This document shows, in pieces, positions 1 to 9,320 of a stretch of DNA of 20,790 nt. The position numbers and the translations under genes were made by a program. The notes under the pieces were generated by a model that worked only from the letters and a program-made list of their open reading frames with translations, had not been told where the DNA came from and did not search any database. Position 1 is the stretch's first letter. Every line of letters begins with the position of its first letter. This DNA is from Isoetes engelmannii (taxonomy: Eukaryota; Streptophyta; Lycopodiopsida; Isoetales; Isoetaceae), in NCBI GenBank assembly GCA_011763485.2, contig JAANSK020277269.1, positions 1 to 20,790 on the forward strand. The letters run 5' to 3'.

Positions 1-106
1 GGCACATTTAATGCCAGTAATGGCTCCAAGGGGCACGTTGCCCCCATGGGGTACTCTATACCTTCTATGTCTGGACGAGGTACATGGCGTATATACGACA
101 TGGACC
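1..106. other. Unassigned flank upstream of the 5' LTR
   Basis: No ORF, RNA gene or repeat is recognisable here. The stretch has no counterpart in the 3' LTR, so it is taken as DNA outside the retrotransposon or a diverged LTR edge. No target-site duplication matching the five bases after the 3' LTR (TATAA) is evident at its right end. Confidence 0.4.
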
Positions 107-953
107 GGTGACGTTGCATGTATAATGTAGGTATTTATACCGTATATTATTATGGAACGTCACACTAGGCTTATAGTCGGTCACTGCGTGTGGGCCGGGT
201 ATGGGTCTGACACCCCCTGCGTCAGGAATGCATTCGAAAGATGGTTCTTGGACTCGATAGGTGCGGGTGATCTCGGCCTATGGATTTTGGGGGGTTAAGT
301 CGGGTGCGGGTGTGGTTCGCCTGATGGGTGCCACATTCTCTAGCCGCACATGGAACCATCATACTCTTGGGAGAGACTTGTCTTTCCCTGCCTCATCGGA
401 TCGGGGAGATGCAACCCGGAGTAGGTCTCATAGGGTGTCTCCATGATATTTACGTCTCCGAAAGACTACAACCACATTATAACGTGATTCAGCCTATCTG
501 CAAAGTATGCACAGGAGGGGCGGATGGTGTAGACTATCTTAGCCTATGTTCTTATGCTAGCCAAAGTCATGGTCATGACTCTATCTATTGTATTTCGAGA
601 CGCCGGCTGTCAGTCGATCCTATGGAGTCTGAACCTTGGGTAGAGCTTATTTTTTGTATATTTTGTTATATTATCATGTATGGTGATTAGTAGGCTGATG
701 GAGGGGCCACCCCTTGAGGTGGCATATTGTTATTTATTGTGTTGTGCTAACATGCATGTACGTTTCCGCCACATAGGATGTCCCAATGAAGGAATGGGAG
801 GCCAATGACACCTCCGTGTCCTTCCTTCGGGTACTTGCTCATCCTGAGTAGCCCGGGGTAGACGGAGGGCCCGACTCAGTAGAGAGCTATTGAGAAGGGG
901 GATTTCCCGTATCTATATGATGGGAGCACCGTAAAGGGCCGGGGAGTGTCACA
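107..953 (+). repeat. 5' LTR of the chromovirus
   Basis: The stretch ends in GTCACA immediately before the primer-binding site and matches the 3' LTR in two long blocks (about 165-356 and 543-953). The first 57 bases match the edge of the 3' LTR more weakly: both have TGACGTT, then AGGTATTTATAC, then CGTCACA. It is shorter than the 3' LTR because the copies differ by large length blocks. The exact 5' boundary is uncertain, since the expected TG at the start is not clear. An ORF at 328-690 lies wholly within the LTR and has no recognisable domain. Confidence 0.85.
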
Positions 954-954
954 G

Positions 955-972
955 TGGTATCAGAGCCATGAT
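955..972 (+). promoter_or_regulatory. Primer-binding site (initiator tRNA-Met)
   Basis: TGGTATCAGAGCC starts one base after the LTR-terminal CA. It is the complement of the 3' end of plant initiator tRNA-Met, the usual minus-strand primer of plant LTR retrotransposons. Its position fixes the inner LTR boundary. Confidence 0.92.
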
Positions 973-1420
973 CTCGGTAGACTGGATCATAGCACTGGAC
1001 ATGTCCATTTAGATGGACTAACTAGGTGTAAATTAGGTTAGCCTAGGTTTTGTGCTTTAAAGTGGTCATAACTTTTTGTAGGTAGCTTGGATGGAAGAGA
1101 TTTTAGTACCAATGAGTCAGGAAGGGTCAAATTAGCTAGGAAAATGCATAAGCCCCCTTGAAATTACCCCCAAAGTGTCCTAACTGGAATGTTGCGCTGC
1201 CAACCAAAATCGAGTAGAAAATCGAAAATTAGATCCGTATTTGGCCTGCAGCGCAACGTATATTGGCGCATATTTTTGTTGTATAATTTTTTTTTTTTTT
1301 TTTTTCAAAACTTAACTTTAATGTTTGACTTTAATGTTCAACGACTCTTTCCTTTTTTACTTGCCAGTGCCTAGATGCCTTAACCACTCGCACGCCTAGT
1401 CGCCCACTTACAACTCCGCC
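973..1420 (+). other. Retrotransposon leader with a stem-loop
   Basis: This is the non-coding leader between primer site and first ORF. GTTGCGCTGC at 1191-1200 is the exact reverse complement of GCAGCGCAAC at 1248-1257, leaving a loop of 47 bases. The pairing can extend inwards (CAA against TTG) past a small bulge. A run of 19 T lies at 1287-1305, followed by a direct repeat of CTTTAATGTT. Leader stem-loops in LTR elements often act in packaging or dimerisation; that role is inferred here. Confidence 0.55.
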
Positions 1421-2107
1421 ATGGCTCGGATCAAGCACACCATCTCTGCAGAGGCCATGAGGGTCGATATGCTCTTGGCGACTTTGGACGCCAAGCTTTC
1501 AGAAGAACCCGAGACCCTAGACATCTACCTCAACTAGCTAGTACGGCGATTTGTCCAGGGCACGTCTATCCCTTTCCTTATCTTTCATCTGACTGCTCAG
1601 TTCTTACAAAAGCTGAATGCTATCAGTGAGAACTACATTCTTGATTATAGAGCAAACAATGTTAGACATCTTGTCCGATACCAACACCCTGTTGATCAAG
1701 AGATATCTCCTTCAGAGTTGGTAAGACTAGGAGCTGCCTATGTGATGGAACTAGCGGAGGCTGTTGATGCACTCGAGGTTATCAAGGGAGATGCGAAGAC
1801 AAAAGGGCGCGCCTATGTGTACTTAGGAAATGGCGAGTGCATTTACAAAGGCAAGACCTATGATGTGCCTGAGTACTTTTTCATGGAAGCCACTCACCAG
1901 TTTGAGTGGGGAAACATTCCTGAAGACTTCGCCGAGGGATTTCTTCACCCCATTAAAGGAGACATGAACATCAACCTGGTTAGGTATATGGCTGAACGGA
2001 AGAGGAGGGATCAGCTTGAACGTCAGACCCCACATACTTCTGCCCAAACAGGTGAAGGCACGAGCCAGCTCCCCGGATCTCGAAGGAAACATAAGTCCAC
2101 TTTTTAA
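1421..2107 (+). pseudogene. Extra ORF 1 of the retrotransposon, function unknown, broken
   Basis: An ORF of about 228 codons begins at an ATG in a strong plant initiation context (CCGCCATGGC). It is not recognised as gag, pol or any family I know. The N terminus reads MARIKHT, resembling the first residues of histone H3 (MARTKQT) and plant CENH3 (MARTKH), but the similarity does not continue. The middle is a mixed alpha/beta-looking globular sequence with no cysteine pattern. The C terminus is basic and hydrophilic ([11 protein letters not shown], then SRRKHKS). About one interruption is present. It ends just before the histone H3-like ORF and lies between leader and gag, where most chromoviruses have no gene. 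It could be a captured host gene or an accessory gene of this element family. Confidence 0.55.
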
Positions 2108-2108
2108 G

Positions 2109-2545
2109 ATGTTAAGGAAGAACTACAAGGCAAGCCTTGAGTCGATTGGCAATACTGTGCAGGCCAGATCATCAGAGTTGAGGCGTAATTTGGTTCAACA
2201 GGTTAGGCCTCAGACTGCTGCCAAGATCCTGAAGAAGAGGCCTTACAAGTTTAAAGCCGGCACGGTAGCCTTAAGGAAGATTCGGAAGTATCAGAAGTCC
2301 ACAGAACTTCTGATAAGGAATCTGTCTTTTCAGAGGTTCGTGCATGAGATTGCCCAAGAGTTCAAGACCGACCTTCGCTTCCAACTCCTCTCCATCCTGG
2401 CACTCTAGGAAGCGGCAGCGTCTTATCTGGTAACTCTCTTTGGGGATTTGGGGATGCCAACATGTGTGCTCTCCATGCAAAGCCCGTTACGATTATGCCT
2501 AAGGATTTGCAGCTGGCTCGCAGGATTCGGGGCGAACATCCCTAG
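2109..2545 (+). pseudogene. Histone H3-like gene carried inside the chromovirus, broken
   Basis: The core is unmistakably histone H3. Segments seen include [20 protein letters not shown] (alpha-N helix and loop), [13 protein letters not shown] (alpha-1 to alpha-2), and, in another frame further on, MCALHAK and [12 protein letters not shown], the C-terminal alpha-3 region, ending GEHP and a stop where H3 ends GERA. From an ATG at 2109 to the stop the length is close to the 136 codons of H3. The core matches canonical H3 (FKTDLRFQ) better than CENH3. The N-terminal tail, about 41 residues, is near the usual length but does not show the ARTKQTARKS or AARKS modification sites; it has a basic stretch before KKRPYKF. 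The copy is broken, with about two breaks. The start lies one base after the preceding ORF's stop. It has no introns, as in replication-dependent H3 genes or a retrocopy. Confidence 0.88.
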
Positions 2546-2821
2546 CTTGTGTTATTCCATGACTTGTAATCTATGTGCAAACAACTTTTGTATAAATATC
2601 AGAGGCAAAATACGTTATTTTGAATATTGTAACTGTCATTTATTATTAAATGTTTATTTTAATTTTTTTTATTTATTAATATTATTGTAAGTTTAAATAA
2701 TAAAGTGATAGTGACTTGACCTAACCTTTTTATAAAAGCTAGGGTTCCTACATATTACCTCAACGAGTTCCTCATCTCTACTTTCTTGGACGACGATTCT
2801 CCAGCGCCTTACTATTTCATC
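2546..2821 (+). promoter_or_regulatory. AT-rich spacer with a TATA box before extra ORF 2
   Basis: The spacer lies between the H3-like ORF and the next ORF. It is very AT-rich at about 2580-2705 and holds no coding signal. TATAAAAG at 2731-2738 is a canonical TATA box. It stands about 85-90 bases before an ATG at 2822, a spacing fitting a plant promoter with a short 5' leader. This suggests that the following ORF had its own transcription start inside the retrotransposon; that is inference. Confidence 0.4.
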
Positions 2822-4230
2822 ATGCCGCCGGGTCAGCCCGATGTTAGCAAGCAACCACCTTGCCTGGTATGCAGCAGGAGAGCATTGGGACCCTCAGGTT
2901 CCCAATGATCTCCTTGACTCTCTTCTGTTGTTTAAGGTTGACCTCCTCTCCAACATGCAAGGCAACCCAGAGTATGCTCCGTGGCTGGAGTTTTACGCAA
3001 CTGAGATGGTGCCTCTCTGCTGCAAGATGGGTGATCCTCCCATGCTGTATCTAAGGAAGGCTCACCTCGTCTAGATGTTGGGAGACGACACAACCGCTTC
3101 CCAAATAGTTTATGGTATTCTCCGTCGGGGACGAGGCCAACCCATCCTCAAACATGATGGGGATACTCTCTTCGAGGTCAGGTTTGCTCTTGCCATTTTG
3201 ATGGATAGATATATGGCAGGTGAGCCGGAGGGAGAGCAGTCGAGTCAGGTTAGTGCATATGATGACCAAGATGATGATGAATTTGTGGATCAAAATGATT
3301 ACCTTAGATGGAAGCAACTCGCTCTGCCACTCTAGTTGGGCCAAAGTTACAAACTTGCTAGCTTAGATGTGATACCCACTGTTTATGTCAATGGACAGGA
3401 GTATCTCATTCTTGATGATATCTTGGGTATGTATAAGGCCATGGGACTTTTTTGCTCCCGAACCAAGGCTGATATTTTGTATAGGCTAGCTGAGTATTGC
3501 ATGGACCAGTTTATTGATTATGAGAATCTTGAGCTTCCACCACCAGTACAACAGGCTTTAAGCTACCATTCGGGGGACTTTGACCCTGTTGATACCCTGC
3601 TCAATTTGCGCAACTTTCTCCTGGAAGGCCCTCCTTCCGAACCTAATAATGCCACTTTTGCAGCTATGGGTCCTCATGTTCCCAACATCAATGTTGTTGA
3701 TGTCTGTATGGACCCGGATGAGGAAGGTGAGCCCTTGACAGAACTCACCAACGAGCAGATGCAGAAAGACAAGAAAGAGATTGAGGAAGATACCTTGACG
3801 GTTGATCTTGAGAAACAAGTGCAACTCCCAACTAAAGGGGCAGTCAACGCACTAGGTAACCATCTTCCCCGTTTCTTTCTTTCATCTTTCAAAGAGGGAC
3901 AGATCCGTTTCATTGCTCAACGGCTGGCTGAAGAGGCAGAGGCATCTTGGTGGGCGCTTAGAGCGCTATCTGGAGCGGCAGGCCATCTCGAGATCCATAG
4001 ACATCAGCATACCCTTGGTCCTTCGTGATCTAGCTTTGGTTGCACTGGGCCAGGATGTACAGGGTTGGATGAGCATGAAGATGGTCGCTGCCGCGTCTCT
4101 TGCTACATTTTGCCCACCGGACATCACAGCTCATGCCGCCACCACCGTCGATCCTGCTGCCACCCTGGTCCGTTATCGATCTCCTCCAGACCCTTCACAG
4201 GATTTCTCTGGAGCCGGACCTAGCTCTTGA
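2822..4230 (+). pseudogene. Extra ORF 2 of the retrotransposon, function unknown, broken
   Basis: A run of same-strand ORFs covers about 470 codons. An acidic stretch (DDQDDDEF) lies near 3262-3290, and a second charged region (EEIDD-like, rich in Glu and Lys) near 3710-3830. The segment LDVIPTVYVNGQEYLILDDI and a helix-rich part (KADILYRLAEYCMDQFID) at about 3380-3520 look like a folded domain. The C-terminal end is Pro/Ser-rich. I recognise no protease, RT, envelope or histone motif; no signal peptide or membrane segment is evident. It is broken in about three or four places. Its exact start is unclear (ATG at 2822 or 2841). It sits between the H3-like ORF and gag on the same strand. It may be a captured host gene, an N-terminal extension of Gag, or a lineage-specific accessory gene. 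Confidence 0.45.
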
Positions 4231-4474
4231 GCTAAAATGCAGAATTGTAATCTTTATGATTTGTTTTCTCTATGGTATGTAGCCTTTACGGCTTATTAAA
4301 ACTTTGATTAATATAATACTTATTGTGAGTTGATTTTGAATAGACTTTTTGAGACTCAAGTTGAATGTAGATCAGACTATGTAGTTGAATGTGTATGTTA
4401 TTCAAGTTTAGTTACACCAATGAATATCGCATATGCACGCCTTATCTATAATCAATTTCTTTTCTCTTTATAGA
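4231..4474 (+). other. AT-rich spacer before gag
   Basis: This non-coding AT-rich stretch separates the extra ORFs from gag. Its right end is pyrimidine-rich (TTTCTTTTCTCTTTATAG). I see no ORF or clear promoter in it. Confidence 0.4.
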
Positions 4475-5640
4475 CGGGGTTCAAAATGCTGACTGGACCA
4501 ACCCTGTTGAACCCGACCGCTTGACTCTAGAACAAGAAGTGATTCTTATGAAACGGCAGACGGCGGAGCTGCAAGCGTATGTCTTACAGGGACATGCACC
4601 ACTTGCAACCCCACCTGATACAGAAACTGGTCAGCATGGCCATGGAAAGCGCCCGCGCACTCCTGTAAGTTCCAGCTCTGGATCAAAATCCAGTGATTCT
4701 TCGAAATCCTCTGATTCGGAACCTGAAGCTGCAAAGGGAAATAAGAAGGACTATAAGCAAACTGTCGATGCAGCCATGGCTAGTGTTTGGAAAAACAGAA
4801 AGCTTGTCCAGTTCTCTGAGAAGACTAGGTCAGGCATGGACGCTGAATCATGCCTTGATGAGATGCGTGAGTTTGACAACTCTTATGGTATGACAGACCG
4901 CGATATTGGGCGGGTTGCCACCACAAATCTCATCGGTGCAACCCGTATTTGGCGGAAGGGATATGCACGAGCAAATGGCCTCACTAGGAACAAATGCCGA
5001 TTCAAGAAGTTTGCCAAGGCTTAGCCATTACCTTCCAAGGGCTCACAAATGCCAACAAATCTAAACTTTTCATAGGCTTGAACAGAAGGAAATGCCAGTA
5101 CAACATACAGGGATGAATTTATGCGTTTGAGGCTGTATGTGCCAGGTATTACAGAACGACGTGCTGTTGAGGGCTATATTGAGGGATTGTCTGGAAATTT
5201 GAAGAAAGTTATTCGTGCCATAGACCCCAAAACTGTTGCTGAAGCAGAGGCAAAGGCCCTCAGTTTGGAAGAGGAACCGTCTAGGGCCACATATCAAAGG
5301 AATACCAATTTTGCAAGCGGAGAACCTTATGTTCTATTTAAGCCCCGCTCACCTAGCCCAAGACCCGCACCACATACTTCTTATCAGTGTCCTGAGAAGA
5401 GGGTGACTTTTAATCTGCCAGAAAAGAAGGGGAACACCTCAGGGACCGTACAACAGTTACTGCAGTCCATTCTCCAGGAAGTCAGGGAGCAGCTGCGGAG
5501 GGACAAGGCTTGTTTTCGACCGGGCCACCGTATGCAAGATTGCCCATATATAACGCAGGTGGCACAAGCTGCTTTGGCTGAGGTTGATTGGGATGCGCTG
5601 TCAGGACTCACAGATCTACCTGCCTTACCGAACGAGGAGC
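4475..5640 (+). pseudogene. gag: gag region of the chromovirus, broken
   Basis: Gag forms the nucleocapsid-like particle of LTR retrotransposons. The first part has a Glu/Gln-rich helix (LEQEVILMKRQTAELQ), then a Ser-rich low-complexity linker near 4660-4730. Next comes the conserved Ty3/gypsy capsid region, recognised by EFMRLRLYVPGITERRAVEG and by FIEGL-like YIEGLSGNLKKVI at about 5118-5215. Further on, CFRPGHRMQDC (about 5510-5545) resembles the CCHC zinc knuckle that binds RNA. The region is interrupted a small number of times. It leads into protease without a clear gap, as is usual in this family. Confidence 0.8.
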
Positions 5641-6091
5641 CTCAAAATTACATTGAATGTGAGTTCCATATTTTTGGTGCTATTGAAATCAGTGAAACCG
5701 ACAGCCAACCTTCAGTAATTTCCACTGTCGGAACTATAGACTCTAAGCCTTTTATTATTTTGATGGACACTGGTAGTACCCACAATTTTACGTCTCCTGG
5801 GGTGGCTGAATTTTGCATGCTAAGGTTTTAAAGTCCAAACCTAGACTAGTTGTTCTGGCCAGTGGTGTTGTCCATTATACTCAGGGCTGCCGCCTTAACT
5901 TGGACATTAAGTTGTCGGGTGCATCTGCTTCTATGGGGGCCGAAATTATGAATATTGGTAACTATGACCTTATTGTGGGGATGGAATTCTTAGCAGCCAA
6001 CATAGATTGTGAAAAGCGTGCGGTGTCGTTTACTGCACCGGATGGCACTCGGGTTACAATCACAGATAATCCAACTTTAAGCCCATTATGA
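5641..6091 (+). pseudogene. pol: Aspartic protease region of pol, broken
   Basis: The retropepsin active-site motif DTGSTHNF occurs at about 5765-5788, preceded by the hydrophobic strand PFIILM. Downstream, NYDLIVGMEFLAAN matches the second conserved retropepsin segment (usually YDVILGMDWL), and the end of the domain follows. The enzyme cleaves the Gag-Pol polyprotein. The region is interrupted but its order and spacing relative to gag and RT are normal. Confidence 0.85.
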
Positions 6092-6149
6092 ATGTATTTC
6101 CTTAAAACAATTGCGTAAGGCTATAAGAAGGAATAAAGTTACTCATATT

Positions 6150-6980
6150 ATAAAAGTTACCTCCATAGCATCACCGTCCAAGCAAGATAAGGTCATTGCA
6201 GGTTACCCCCACCGATTGGGAATCTTCTTCGCGAGTTTCATGATCTTTTTCCCGAAGAAATCCATAAGTTACCACCATTTAGGGGGGAGAATGTGAGATA
6301 GCCCTTGCACTGGTTACCAAGCTGACCAGTATGGCTCCCTACAGATTAAGACCCCCTGAATTGGCGATCTCAAGAAGCAATTGCAGGATCTCCTTAACCT
6401 AGGGTCCATTAGACCAAGTGTCTCCCCTTTTAGTGCGCCCATACTCTTTGTTAAGAAGAAAGATGGTACTCTTCGGATGTGCATTGACTACCGTCAATTG
6501 AATAAGCACACCATTAAGAACCAGTATGCCTTGCCTAGGCCAGACGATCTCATGAACCAACTTCAAGATGCCAAGTACTTTTCTAAGATTGATTTGCGTT
6601 CCGGATATCACCAGATCAGAATCAAGGAAGAGGATATTCATAAATCTTCTTTTAAAACAAGGCATGGGCATTATGAGTTTACAGTCATGCCTTTCGGCCT
6701 CACTAATGCCCCTGCCACCTTCATGCGCTTAATGAATGATGTATTCCATGACTTTGTTGATGAGTTTGTTATTATCTTCTTTGATGATATCTTCATTTAT
6801 AGCAAGACCTTCCAAGAACATGAGTGCCACCTTCGGTTGGCCTTGCAAAAATTTAGACGACACCAGCTTTTTGCTAAGTTTGTAAGTTTAAGTTTGCCAC
6901 CACGGAAGTTGAATATCTTGGCCATATTGTGTCTACCAATGGTATTTCCACGGACCCAACCAAGATTGAAGTTGTTAAGA
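6150..6980 (+). pseudogene. pol: Reverse transcriptase region of pol, broken
   Basis: Conserved RT blocks appear in order: [19 protein letters not shown] (fingers), [13 protein letters not shown] (first catalytic Asp), [15 protein letters not shown], and FFDDIFIYS, the position of the YLDDILIYS catalytic box of Ty3/gypsy elements. The block from about 6381 to 6870 is long and well conserved, so this part decayed less than its neighbours. RT copies the element RNA into cDNA within the particle. Confidence 0.93.
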
Positions 6981-6989
6981 GGAATGGCC

Positions 6990-7600
6990 TGCGCCTACTA
7001 ATGTTTCAAAAGTCAGAAGTTTTCTGGGACTAGCTGGATATTACAGGAAATTTGTCAAGGATGTTGCCAAGATTGCAGCACCCTTGACCGATCTTACTAA
7101 GCATCAAATGGTAAAGGATTGGGCTAGCCATTGGAAAGAGAAGGTGCAGTCCTTCTTTGATAAGCTCAAGGAAGCTTTGACTAGTGCACCTGTCCTTACA
7201 TTACCCGATCCTCAGAAGGATAAGTTGGTTGCTACGGATGCCAGCAATATTGCAACGGGTGGTGTCATAATGCAGGAAGAGCGGGTTGTAGCTTATGATT
7301 CCAGAAGATGAATGAGGCGGAGAAGAATTATCCCACACATGACCAGGAACTTCTGGCCGTTGTGCATGCTTTGCGAATTTGGCGGCATTACTTGATGGGT
7401 CGCCGGTTCTAATTGGATACGGATCATCAAAGTCTCCAGTACATCTTTACCCAGCCATGCCTCAACCTTCGACAAAGGAGATGGGTTGAATTTTTAGAGG
7501 AGTATGACTTCCAGGTTATTTACAAGCCTGGCAAGCATAATGTTGTTGCCGATGCACTTTCACGGCATCCGTTGATTACCAGGACCCACTGTAATGCCAT
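6990..7600 (+). pseudogene. pol: RNase H region of pol, broken
   Basis: The RT connection segment (FLGLAGYYRKFVKD-like at about 7018-7062) is followed by LPDPQKDKLVATDASNIATG, the first RNase H block with its catalytic Asp. Later blocks include [20 protein letters not shown] and [20 protein letters not shown], then [11 protein letters not shown] closing the domain, all typical of Ty3/gypsy pol. It degrades the RNA strand of the RNA-DNA hybrid. Interrupted, with normal order. Confidence 0.9.
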
Positions 7601-7739
7601 CTCCACACTCAACAGTGAGTTTGGAAAGTTTATTGAGGACACCATTCCAACAGATCTAGAATTTAAGGAAGTATGACATAGTTTATCCCAGCAACCAGAA
7701 TAGATAAGGAACGGAAGACCTATAAGCATTATAAGAAGG

Positions 7740-9160
7740 AAGGTGCGTTGTTATACCATAAAAATAAGTTGTGTTCCAGAATCTTCGGGAGTCAGAAAAC
7801 TCATTCTCCATGATACACACAATAGCCCTATTGCCGGCCATTTGGGTTTCATGAAAACGTATTTCAAAATAGGAAGCAGTTATTTTTGGCCTGGCATGAA
7901 GAAGCAAATTGCTAATTATATTAATCAGTGTCAGTTGCGCCAGCAGACAAAGGCTGAGCAGTTGCATGTTCCAGGCCTTTTGGAACCACTGGATTTTCCG
8001 AATGCCAAGTGGGAAGTCATTACCATGGACTTCATTGTGGAATTGCCTCAGACACTGAGAGGTCACGATGCCCTCATGGTTGTCATTGACAAACTCTCCA
8101 AAATGGCACATTTCTTGCCATGCAGAACTACCGACACTGCTCTGGATAAGGCATTGTTATTCACAAAGGAGATATTCCGCTTACATGGTATGCCCAGGGT
8201 CATTGTTTCAGATCGTGACCCCAAGTTCGTCAGTGCTTTTTGGACGGATTTCTTTAATACTATCCAGACCAAGTTTGATGTGAGCACGTCCTATCATCCA
8301 CAAACAGATGGGAAAACTAAACGCACAAATCGCATCATTGAGGACATGCTTAGGAATTATGTCTAGAATAAACAGTCAAAATGGGCAGATTATATCCATT
8401 TGGTGGAATTTGCATATAACAGCACAAAGCAGGAATCTTCTCGTATGTCTCCTTTCATAATTAATTATGGATATCAATGCCTTACTCCGGATACTTGGTA
8501 TAATCTAGTTTCTAAGGGGGGTTTCCCATGGAGGCGAAACCTCCAGGTTTTATGGAGCTCCGATTTGTGAGGCTGAGGTCTTGGACCTGGACAAAAAGTA
8601 ATCCATCTCCATTACTTTCTGCTCAGGTCCTGGACCTGATTTGGATCAATAGTTCAGAATTCGTGCTTGTGCATCAATCGGCTGAGATTTTGCAAAAGAA
8701 AATCTTGAGGTCTTCTGGATCATGGGAACTCAGAAACCTTGAGCTTGAGGTTTCGGGTCCAGGTCCGTCCATGGGAAACCCCCCTAAGGTAGAAGTATCC
8801 CAGCAGTTGTTGACTGACATGCGGCACTAGTGGAAGAGGTTCGAGGATATTTATTGGCTGCCAGAAGCGACAAAAGAGTCTTGACGATAAACATCAAACT
8901 ACCAGGGAATTTCAAATTAGAGAGTTTGTATAGTTGAAAAATAAAGTTAAGCAAGCAAAGCTTAAGATTGGTAATTGCAAAAAGTTAGCACCCAGATGGG
9001 CGGGTACCTTTAAAATCGTGCAGCGGGTGGGCATTCAGGCCTATAAACTCAATCTTCCCGCTCATCTGAAGATCCATAAAGTTTTTCATGTTAGTCTGTT
9101 GAACAGCACACTCCTGATCCAGATGAAATATTGGAGTCCCCGACATTATTGGAAATGACG
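7740..9160 (+). pseudogene. pol: Integrase region of pol, broken and split by a MITE
   Basis: The N-terminal HHCC zinc-binding region (HDTHNSPIAGHLGFMKTY, then YINQCQL) lies at about 7800-7935. The catalytic core follows with VITMDFIVELPQ (first Asp), VIVSDRDPKFVSAFW (second Asp), and DGKTKRTNRIIEDMLRNY, which holds the catalytic Glu. The C-terminal DNA-binding part contains LAPRWAGTFKIVQRVG and LKIHKVFHVSLL at about 8983-9105. A Tourist-like MITE interrupts the region at 8516-8784. Integrase joins the cDNA ends to host DNA. Confidence 0.92.
8516..8784. mobile_element. Tourist-like (PIF/Harbinger) MITE nested in the integrase region
   Basis: The element is 269 bp. Its ends are perfect 17-bp inverted repeats: GGGGGGTTTCCCATGGA at 8516-8532 and its reverse complement at 8768-8784. 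Both sides carry the trinucleotide TAA (8513-8515 and 8785-8787), a 3-bp target duplication. A TAA/TTA duplication and a G-rich terminus are the signature of PIF/Harbinger elements and their Tourist MITEs. Subterminal sequence is also partly inverted (GAAACCTCCAGG on the left, CCTTGAGCTTGAGGTTTC on the right), and CCTGGACC-type motifs recur inside. It is non-autonomous: the ORF across it (8528-8830) has no transposase motif. The perfect TIRs suggest a fairly recent insertion, after the retrotransposon. Confidence 0.88.
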
Positions 9161-9320
9161 AAGGAGCAACTTGAGATAGTGTCTGAAGCTCTTTTGGATC
9201 GTGCTTACAAGCAGACTCGACGTAGCTAGATTTTGCAATACTTGGTTAAGTGGAAACACTTATCAGGCGAAGATGCCACTTGGGTACTTGAAATAACTAC
9301 CTCAACTTTATGAAACAGTG
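9140..9320 (+). pseudogene. pol: Chromodomain at the integrase C terminus, broken
   Basis: ILQYLVKWKHLSGEDATWVL (about 9233-9292) is the hallmark of the chromodomain carried by chromovirus integrases; the usual form is LVKWKGLPxxEATWE. In the family it binds modified histone tails and guides integration into heterochromatin. Its presence directly behind the integrase C-terminal domain defines the element as a chromovirus. This part is broken. Confidence 0.85.

Noticed and set aside
328-690. 120-codon ORF in the 5' LTR
   Set aside because: It lies inside the LTR, has no domain and is not preserved in the matching part of the 3' LTR.
1287-1305. Run of 19 T as a poly(A) tail of a minus-strand retrocopy
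   Set aside because: No LINE- or SINE-like body or target duplication is seen next to it; a simple homopolymer in the leader is enough.
2109-2545. Centromeric histone CENH3
   Set aside because: The core keeps FKTDLRFQ and [13 protein letters not shown] of canonical H3 and lacks the longer loop 1 of CENH3.
6281-6296. A second polypurine tract followed by ATGTGA, as before the 3' LTR
   Set aside because: It falls inside the coding block just before reverse transcriptase and no LTR sequence follows, so it is a coincidence of codons.
8528-8830. 100-codon ORF across the MITE
   Set aside because: It spans the MITE and its right flank, shows no transposase motif, and is explained by the inverted-repeat DNA.
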